Positions 55,401 to 64,000 of a stretch of DNA of 64,000 nt are shown in pieces. The stretch's first letter is position 1. Each line of letters starts with the position of its first letter. The position numbers and the translations under genes were made by a program. The notes beneath the pieces are model-generated. The model was not told the origin of the DNA, searched no databases, and saw only the letters and a program-made list of their open reading frames with translations. The stretch comes from Arenicola marina. Taxonomy: Eukaryota; Annelida; Polychaeta; Arenicolidae. The stretch is from contig OZ025248.1 in the NCBI GenBank assembly GCA_964019135.1, positions 18,793,574-18,857,573 on the forward strand. Reading direction: 5' to 3'.

Positions 55401-58400
55401 CGGGAATGGTAAGGTAGGGGTAGCGGGAATGGTAAGGCAGGGGTAGCGGGAATGGTAAGGCAGGGGTAGCGGGAATGGTAAGGCAGGGGTAGCGGGAATG
55501 GTAAGGCAGGGGTAGCGGGAATGGTAAGGCAGGGGTAGCGGGAATGGTAAGGCAGGGGTAGCGGGAATGGTAAGGCAGGGATAGCGGGAATGGTAAGGCA
55601 GGGGTAGCGGGAATGGTAAGGCAGGGGTAGCGGGAATGGTAAGGTAGGGGTAGCGGGAATGGTAAGGTAGGGGTAGCGGGAATGGTAAGGCAGGGGTAGC
55701 AGGAATGGTAAGGCAGGGGTAGCGGGAATGGTAAGGCAGGGGTAGCGGGAATGGTAAGGCTGTGGTAGCGGGAATGATAAGTGGGGGGTAGCGGGAATGG
55801 TAAGGCAGGGGTAGCGGGAATGGTAAGGCAGGGGTAGCGGGAATGGTAAGGCAGGGGTAGCGGGAATGGTAAGGTAGGGGTAGCGGGAATGGTAAGGCAG
55901 GGGTAGCGGGAATGGTAAGGCAGGGGTAGCGGGAATGGTAAGGCAGGGGTAGCGGGAATGGCAAGGCAGGGGTAGCGGGAATGGTAAGACAGGGGTAGCG
56001 GGAATGGTAAGGCAGGGGTAGCGGGAATGGTAAGGCAGGGGTAGCGGGAATGGTAAGGCTGTGGTAGCGGGAATGGTAAGGCAGGGGTAGCGGAAATGGT
56101 AAGGCAGGGGTGGCGGGAATGGTAAGGCAGGGGTAGCGGGAATGGTAAGGCAGGGGTAGCGGAAATGGTAAGGCAGGGGTAGCCAGAATGGTAAGGCAGG
56201 GGTAGCGGGAATGGTAAGGCAGGGGTAGCGGAAATGGTAAGGCAGGGGTGGCGGGAATGGTAAGGCAGGGGTAGCGGGAATGATAAGGCAGGGGTAGCGG
56301 GAATGGTAAGGCAGGGGTAGCGGGAATGATAAGTGGCGGGTAGCGGGAATGGTAAGGCAGGGGTAGCGGGAATGGTAAGGCAGGGGTAGCGGGAATGGTA
56401 AGGCAGCGGTAGCGGGAATGATAAGGCAGGGGTAGCGGGAATGGTAAGGCAGGGGTAGCGGGAATGATAAGTGGCGGGTAGCGGGAATGGTAAGGCAGGG
56501 GTAGCGGGAATGGTAAGGCAGGGGTAGCGGGAACGGTAAGGCAGGGGTAGCGGGAATGGTAAGGCAGGGGTAGGGGGAATGGTAAGGCAGGGGTAGCGGG
56601 AACGGTAAGGCAGGGGTAGCGGGAATAGTAAGGCAGGGGTAGCGGGAATGGTAAGGCAGGGGTAGCGGGAATGGTAAGGCAGGGGTAGCGGGAATGGTAA
56701 GGCAGGGGTAGCGGGAATGGTAAGGCAGGGGTAGCGGGAATGGTAAGGCAGGGGTAGCGGGAATGGTAAGGTAGGGGTAGCGGGAATGGTAAGGCTGTGG
56801 TAGCGGGAATGATAAGTGGGGGGTAGCGGGAATGGTAAGGTAGGGGTAGCGGGAATGGTAAGGCAGGGGTAGCGGGAATGGTAAGGCAGGGGTAGCGGGA
56901 ATGGTAAGGCAGGGGTAGCGGGAATGGTAAGGCAGGGGTAGCGGGAATGGTAAGGCTGGGGTAGCGGGAATGATAAGGTAGGGGTAGCGGGAATGGTAAG
57001 GCAGGGGTAGCGGGAATGGTAAGGCAGGGGTAGCGGGAATGGTAAGGCAGGGGTAGCGGGAATGGTAAGGCAGGGGTAGCGGGAATGATAAGTGGCGGGT
57101 AGCGGGAATGGTAAGGCAGGGGTAGCGGGAATGGTAAGGCAGGGGTAGCGGGAATGGTAAGGCAGGGGTAGCGGGAATGGTAAGGCAGGGGTAGCGGGAA
57201 TGGTAAGGCAGGGGTAGCGGGAATGGTAAGGCTGTGGTAGCGGGAATGATAAGTGGGGGGTAGCGGGAATGGTAAGGCTGTGGTAGCGGGAATGATAAGT
57301 GGGGGGTAGCGGGAATGGTAAGGCAGGGGTAGCGGGAATGGTAAGGCAGGGGTAGCGGGAATGGTAAGGCAGGGGTAGCGGGAATGGTAAGGCAGGGGTA
57401 GCGGGAATGGTAAGGCAGGGGTAGCGGGAATGGTAAGGCAGGGGTAGCGGGAATGGTAAGGCAGGGGTAGCGGGAATGGTAAGGCAGGGGTAGCGGGAAT
57501 GGTAAGGCAGGGGTAGCGGGAATGGTAAGGTAGGGGTAGCGGGAATGGTAAGGTAGGGGTAGCGGGAATGGTAAGGCAGGGGTAGCGGACATGGTAAGGC
57601 AGGGGTGGCGGGAATGATAAGGCAGGGGTAGCGGTAATGGTAAGGCAGGGGCAGCGGGAATAGTAAGGCAGGGGTAGCGGGAATGGTAAGGCAGGGGTAG
57701 CGGAAATGGTAAGGCAGGGGTAGCGGGAATGGTAAGGCAGGGGTAGCGGGAATGGTAAGGCAGGGGTAGCGGGAATGGTAAGGCAGGGGTAGCGGGAATG
57801 GTAAGGCAGGGGTAGCGGGAATGGTAAGGTAGGGGTAGCGGGAATGGTAAGGCAGGGGTAGCGGGAATGGTAAGGCAGGGGTAGCGGGAATGGTAAGGCA
57901 GGGGTAGCGGGAATGGTAAGGCAGGGGTAGCGGGAATGGTAAGGCAGGGGTAGCGGGAATGGTAAGGCAGGGGTAGCGGGAATGGTAAGGCAGGGGTAGC
58001 GGGAACGGTAAGGCAGGGGTAGCGGGAATGGTAAGGCAGGGGTAGCGGGAATGGTAAGGCTGTGGTAGCGGGAATGGCAAGGCAGGGGTAGCCAGAATTG
58101 TAAGGTAGGGGTAGCGGGAATGGTAAGTGGGGGGTAGCGGGAATGGTAAGGCAGGGGTAGCGGGAATGGTAAGGCAGGGGTAGCGGGAATGGTAAGGCAG
58201 GGGTAGCGGGAATGGTAAGGCAGGGGTAGCGGGAATGGTAAGGCAGGGGTAGCGGGAAGGGTAAGGCAGGGGTAGCGGGAACGGTAAGGTAGGGGTAGCG
58301 GGAATGGTAAGGCAGGGGTAGCGGGAACGGTAAGGTAGGGGTAGCGGGAATGGTAAGGCAGGGGTAGCGGGAATGGTAAGGCAGGGGTAGCGGGAACGGT

Positions 58401-61400
58401 AAGGTAGGGGTAGCGGGAATGGTAAGGCAGGGGTAGCCAGAATTGTAAGGTAGGGGTAGCGGGAATGGTAAGGCAGGGGTAGCGGGAATGGTAAGGCAGG
58501 GGTAGCGGGAGTGGTAAGGCTGTGGTAGCGGGAATGGCAAAGCAGGGTTTGCGGGAATGGTAAGGCAGGGTTAGCGGGAATGGTAAGGCAGGGATAGCGG
58601 GAATGGTAAGGCAGGGGTAGCGGGAATGGTAAGGCAGGGGTAGCGGGAATCGTAAGGCAGGGGTAGCGGGAATGGTAAGGCAGTGGTAGCGGGAATGACA
58701 AAGCAGGGTTTGCGAGAATGGCAAGGCAGGGGTAGCGGGAATGGTAAGGCAGGGGTAGCGGGAATGGTAAGGCAGGGGTAGCGGGAATGGTAAGGCAGGG
58801 GTAGCGGGAATGGTAAGGCAGGGGTAGCGGGAATGGTAAGGCAGGGGTAGCGGAAATGGTAAGGCAGGGGTAGCCAGAATGGTAAGGTGGGGGTAGCGGG
58901 AATGGTAAGGCAGGGGTAGCGGGAATGGTAAGGTAGGGGTAGCGGGAATGGTAAGGCTGTGGTAGCGGGAATGGTAAGGCAGGGGTAGCGGGAATGGTAA
59001 GGTAGGGGTAGCGGGAATGGTAAGGCAGGGGTAGCCAGAATTGTAAGGTAGGGGTAGCGGGAATGGTAAGGCAGGGGTAGCCGGAATGGTAAGGCAGGGG
59101 TAGCGGGAGTGGTAAGGCTGTGGTAGCGGGAATGGCAAAGCATGGTTAACGGGAATGGTAAGGCAGGGGTAGCGGGAATGGTAAGGCAGGGGTAGCGGAC
59201 ATGGTAAGGCGGGGTTAGCGGGAATGGTAAGGCAGGGGTAGTGGAAATGGTAAGGCAGGGGTGGCGGGAATGGTAAGGCAGGGGTAGCGGGAATGGTAAG
59301 GCAGGGGTAGCGGAAATGGTAAGGCAGGGGTAGCCAGAATGGTAAGGCTGTGGTAGCGGGAATGGCAAAGCAGGGTTAACGGGAATGGTAAGGCAGGGGT
59401 AGCGGGAGTGGTAAGGCTGTGGTAGCGGGAATGGCAAAGCAGGGTTTGCAGGAATGGTAAGGCAGGGGTAGCGGGAATGGTAAGTCAGGGGTAGCGGGAA
59501 TGGTAAGGCAGGGGTAGCGGGAATGGTAAGTCAGGGGTAGCGGGAATGGTAAGGCAGGGGTAGCGGGAATGGTAAGGCAGGGGTAGCGGAAATGGTAAGG
59601 CAGGGGTAGCCAGAATGGTAAGGCAGGGGTAGCGGGAATGGTAAGTCCGGGGTAGCGGGAATGGTAAGGCAGGGGTAGCGGGAATGGTAAGTCAGGGGTA
59701 GCGGGAATGGTAAGGCAGGGGTAGCGGGAATGGTAAGGCAGCGGTAGCGGGAATGGTAAGGCAGGGGTAGCGGGAATGGTAAGGCAGGGGTAGCGGGAAC
59801 GGTAAGGTAGGGGTAGCGGGAATGGTAAGGCAGGGGTAGCGGGAATGGTAAGGCAGGGGTAGCGGGAGTGGTAAGGCTGTGGTAGCGGGAATGGCAAAGC
59901 AGGGTTTGCGGGAATGGTAAGGCAGGGTTAGCGGGAATGGTAAGGCAGGGGTAGCGGGAATGGTAAGGCAGGGGTAGCGGGAATGGTAAGGCAGGGGTAG
60001 CGGGAATCGTAAGGCAGGGGTAGCGTTAATGGTAAGGCAGTGGTAGCGGGAATGACAAAGCAGGGTGTGCGAGAATGGCAAGGCAGGGGTAGCGGGAATG
60101 GTAAGGCAGGGGTAGCGGGAATGGTAAGGCAGGGGCAGCGCGAATGGTAAGGCAGGGGTAGCGGGAATGGTAAGGCAGGGGTAGCGGGAATGGTAAGGCA
60201 GGGGTAGCGGAAATGGTAAGGCAGGGGTAGCCAGAATGGTAAGGTAGGGGTAGCGGGAATGGTAAGGCAGGGGTAGCCAGAATGGTAAGGTAGGGGTAGC
60301 GGGAATGGTAAGGTAGGGGTAGCGAAAATGGTAGGGCTGTGGTAGCGGGAATGGTAAGGCAGGGGTAGCGGGAATGGTAAGGTAGGGGTAGCGGGAATGG
60401 TAAGGCAGGGGTAGCCAGAATTGTAAGGTAGGGGTAGCGGGAATGGTAAGGCAGGGGTAGCCGGAATGGTAATGCAGGGGTAGCGGGAGTGGTAAGGCTG
60501 CGGTAGCGGGAATGGCAAAGCAGGGTTAACGGGAATGGTAAGGCAGGGGTAGCGGGAATGGTAAGGCAGGGGTAGCGGACATGGTAAGGCGGGGTTAGCG
60601 GGAATGGTAAGGCAGGGGTAGCGGAAATGGTAAGGCAGGGGTGGCGGGAATGGTAAGGCAGGGGTAGCGGGAATGGTAAGGCAGGGGTAGCGGAAATGGT
60701 AAGGCAGGGGTAGCCAGAATGGTAAGGTAGGGGTAGCGGGAATGGTAAGGCAGGGGTAGCGGGAATGGTAAGGCAGGGGTAGCGGGAGTGGTAAGGCTGC
60801 GGTAGCGGGAATGGCAAAGCAGGGTTTGCAGGAATGGTAAGGCAGGGGTAGCGGGAATGGTAAGTCAGGGGTAGCGGGAATGGTAAGGCAGGGGTAGCGG
60901 GAATGGTAAGTCAGGGGTAGCGGGAATGGTAAGGCAGGGGTAGCGGGAATGGTAAGGCAGGGGTAGCGGAAATGGTAAGGCAGGGGTAGCCAGAATGGTA
61001 AGGTAGGGGTAGCGGGAATGGTAAGGCAGGGGTAGCGGGAATGGTAAGGTAGGGGTAGCGGGAATGGTAAGGCAGTGGTAGCGGGAATGGTAAGGCAGGG
61101 GTAGCGGGAATGGTAAGGCAGGGGTAGCGGGAATGGTAAGGCAGGGGTAGCGGGAATGGTAAGGCAGGGGTAGCGGGAATGGTAAGGCAGGGGTAGCGGG
61201 AATGGTAAGGCAGGGGTAGCCATAATTGTAAGGTAGGGGTAGCGGGAATGGTAAGGCAGGGGTAGCGGGAATGGTAAGGCAGGGGTAGCGGGAATGGTAA
61301 GGCTGTGGTAGCGGGAATGGTAAGGCAGGGGTAGCCAGAATGGTAAGGCAGGGGTAGCGGGAATGGTAAGGCAGGGGTAGCCAGAATGGTAAGGCAGGGG

Positions 61401-64000
61401 TAGCGGGAATGGTAAGGCAGGGGTAGCCATAATTGTAAGGTAGGGGTAGCGGGAATGGTAAGGCAGGGGTAGCCGGAATGGTAAGGCAGGGGTAGCCGGA
61501 ATGGTAAGGCAGGGGTAGCGGGAGTGGTAAGGCTGTGGTAGCGGGAATGGCAAAGCAGGGTTAGCTGGAATGGTAAGGCAGGGGTAGCGGGAATGGTAAG
61601 GCAGGGGTAGTGGACATGGTAAGGCAGGGGTAGCGGGAATGGTAAGGCAGGGGTAGCGGAAATGGTAAGGCAGGGGCAGCGGGAATGGTAAGGTAGGGGT
61701 AGCGGGAATAGTAAGGCAGGGGCAGCGGGAATGGTAAGGTAGGGGTAGCGGGAATGGTAAGGCAGGGGTAGCGGGAATGGTAAGGCAGGGGTAGCGGGAA
61801 TGGTAAGGCAGGGGTAGCGGAAATGGTAAGGCAGGGGTAGCGGGAATGGTAAGGCAGCGGTAGCGGGAATGGTAAGGCTGTGGTAGCGGGAATGATAAGG
61901 CAGGGGTAGCGGGAATGGTAAGGCAGGGGTAGCGGGAATGGTAAGGTAGGGGTAGCGGGAATGGTAAGGCAGGGGTAGCGGGAATGGTAAGGTAGGGGTA
62001 GCGGGAATGGTAAGGCAGGGGTAGCGGACATGGTAAGGCAGGGGTGGCGGGAATGGTAAGGCAGGGGTAGCGGGAATGGTAAGGCAGCGGTAGCGGGAAT
62101 GGTAAGGCTGTGGTAGCGGGAATGATAAGGCAGGGGTAGCGGGAATGGTAAGGCAGGGGTAGCGGGAATGGTAAGGTAGGGGTAGCGGGAATGGTAAGGC
62201 AGGGGTAGCGGGAATGGTAAGGTAGGGGTAGCGGGAATGGTAAGGTAGGGGTAGCGGGAATGGTAAGGCAGGGGTAGCGGACATGGTAAGGCAGGGGTGG
62301 CGGGAATGGTAAGGCAGGGGTAGCGGGAATGGTAAGGCAGGGGTAGCGGGAATGGTAAGGTAGGGGTAGCGGGAATGGTAAGGCAGGGGTAGCGGACATG
62401 GTAAGGCAGGGGTGGCGGGAATGGTAAGGCAGGGGTAGCGGTAATGGTAAGGCAGGGGCAGCGGGAATGGTAAGGCAGGGGCAGCGGGAATGGTAAGGTA
62501 GGGGTAGCGAGAATGGTAAGGTAGGGGTAGCGGACATGGTAAGGCAGGGGTAGCGGTAATGGTAAGGCAGGGGCAGCGGGAATAGTAAGGCAGGGGCAGC
62601 GGGAATGGTAAGGCAGGGGCAGCGGGAATGGTAAGGCAGGGGCAGCGGGAATGGTAAGGTAGGGGTAGCGGGAATGGTAAGGTAGGGGTAGCGGACATGG
62701 TAAGGCAGGGGTGGCGGGAATGGTAAGGCAGGGGTAGCGGAAATGGTAAGGCAGGGGTGGCCGGAATGGTAAGGCAGGGGTAGCGGGAATGGTAAAGCAG
62801 GGGTGGCCGGAATGGTAAGGCAGGGGTAGCGGGAATGGTAAGGCAGGGGTAGCGGGAATGGTAAGGCAGGGGTAGCGGACATGGTAAGGCAGGGGTGGCG
62901 GGAATGGTAAGGCAGGGGTAGCGGAAATGGTAAGGCAGGGGTGGCCGGAATGGTAAGGCAGGGGTAGCGGGAATGGTAAAGCAGGGGTGGCCGGAATGGT
63001 AAGGCAGGGGTAGCGGGAATGGTAAGGCAGGGGTAGCGGGAATGGTAAGGCAGGGGTAGCGGGAATGGTAATGCAGGGGTAGCGGGAATGGTAAGGCAGT
63101 GGTAGCGGGAGTGGTAAGGCTGTGGTAGCGGGAATGGCAAAGCAGGGTTAGCTGGAATGGTAAGGCAGGGGTAGCGGGAATGGTAAGGCAGGGGTAGTGG
63201 ACATGGTAAGGCAGGGGTAGCGGGAATGGTAAGGCAGGGGTAGCGGAAATGGTAAGGCAGGGGCAGCGGGAATGGTAAGGTAGGGGTAGCGGGAATAGTA
63301 AGGCAGGGGCAGCGGGAATGGTAAGGTAGGGGTAGCGGGAATGGTAAGGCAGGGGTAGCGGGAATGGTAAGGCAGGGGTAGCGGGAATGGTAAGGCAGGG
63401 GTAGCGGGAATGGTAAGGCAGGGGTAGCGGGAATGGTAAGGCAGGGGTAGCGGGAATGGTAAGGCTGTGGTAGCGGGAATGATAAGGCAGGGGTAGCGGG
63501 AATGGTAAGGCAGGGGTAGCGGGAATGGTAAGGTAGGGGTAGCGGGAATGGTAAGGCAGGGGTAGCGGGAATGGTAAGGTAGGGGTAGCGGGAATGGTAA
63601 GGCAGGGGTAGCGGACATGGTAAGGCAGGGGTGGCGGGAATGGTAAGGCAGGGGTAGCGGGACTGGTAAGGCAGCGGTAGCGGGAATGGTAAGGCTGTGG
63701 TAGCGGGAATGATAAGGCAGGGGTAGCGGGAATGGTAAGGCAGGGGTAGCGGGAATGGTAAGGTAGGGGTAGCGGGAATGGTAAGGCAGGGGTAGCGGGA
63801 ATGGTAAGGTAGGGGTAGCGGGAATGGTAAGGTAGGGGTAGCGGGAATGGTAAGGCAGGGGTAGCGGACATGGTAAGGCAGGGGTGGCGGGAATGGTAAG
63901 GCAGGGGTAGCGGGAATGGTAAGGCAGGGGTAGCGGGAATGGTAAGGCAGGGGTAGCGGACATGGTAAGGCAGGGGTGGCGGGAATGGTAAGGCAGGGGT
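52456..64000. repeat. 23-bp minisatellite, about 500 copies, continuing past the right edge
   Basis: The unit is ggggtagcgggaatggtaag plus gca. Common variants change the end to gta or gctgt, use gataagtgg, or replace gcggg with gcgga or gccag. Left-hand units (52456 to about 58000) are more uniform, and right-hand units (about 58000-64000) carry more variants in longer patterns. Because 23 is not a multiple of 3 and the minus strand has no stop in any phase of the unit, all three minus frames stay open for up to 2241 codons as a 23-residue repeat. The plus strand is full of TAG/TAA. The ORFs are therefore not evidence of genes. Confidence 0.98.

Noticed and set aside
52413-63963. Minus-strand ORFs up to 2241 codons, Pro/Leu/Tyr-rich with 23-residue repeats, in all three frames
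   Set aside because: They follow from a 23-bp unit without stops on that strand. Three overlapping frames cannot all be genes, and there is no signal peptide or non-repeat domain.

Overview
The window reads as nuclear DNA of an invertebrate animal, most likely a marine lophotrochozoan (mollusc, annelid, brachiopod or relative). There is no bacterial-style gene packing. The coding exons have GT-AG introns, there is a tRNA-derived SINE with a target-site duplication, and the recognisable genes are neuropeptide precursors of lophotrochozoan type. I cannot narrow it to a phylum from sequence alone.

Genes: all well-supported coding sequence lies on the minus strand in the left third. (1) At 7886-8364 is an exon without a start Met that encodes 11 identical copies of FSEFLG-Gly-Lys-(Lys)-Arg, i.e. 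FSEFLGamide, the EFLGamide/TRH-type neuropeptide. A simple Met-to-stop ORF scan misses it. (2) At 9927-18197 is a split FVamide precursor gene. Exon A (17981-18197) gives the start, a signal peptide and an acidic propeptide. Exon C (9927-11698) gives 29 amidated peptides ending in FVamide, 24 of them ARMFVamide. A candidate 153-bp symmetric phase-1 exon B (14744-14896) lies in the intron between them. Every junction is phase 1, so exons A, B, C and the EFLGamide exon can be joined in frame in several ways. I found no separate signal-peptide exon for the EFLGamide peptides, which leaves open whether they have a nested first exon or share the FVamide gene's 5' exon.

Repeats: roughly 25 kb of the 64 kb is tandem repeat. 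The large arrays are a 30-bp minisatellite (1-6690), a 34-bp array just upstream of the FVamide first coding exon (18530-19856), a mixed 33/35-bp array (32160-36836) and a 23-bp array of about 500 copies that runs off the right end (52456-64000). Smaller arrays have units of 10, 14, 20, 23, 30-36, 43 and 51 bp. Several arrays are built on a 7-bp period (21.9, 42.6 and 46.2 kb), and two more are 14-bp arrays (26.3 and 39.6 kb). The large arrays show higher-order structure. Their very long ORFs are by-products of stop-free units, not genes.

The rest (about 19.9-31.6, 36.8-42.6 and 43.8-52.4 kb) is intergenic or unrecognised intronic DNA with many poly-G/poly-C tracts, one SINE (43570-43784), a duplicated block of about 450 bp (50353-50802 and 51751-52229) and a few CRE-like clusters. 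I recognise no transposon polymerase, rRNA, functional tRNA gene or further protein-coding gene there.
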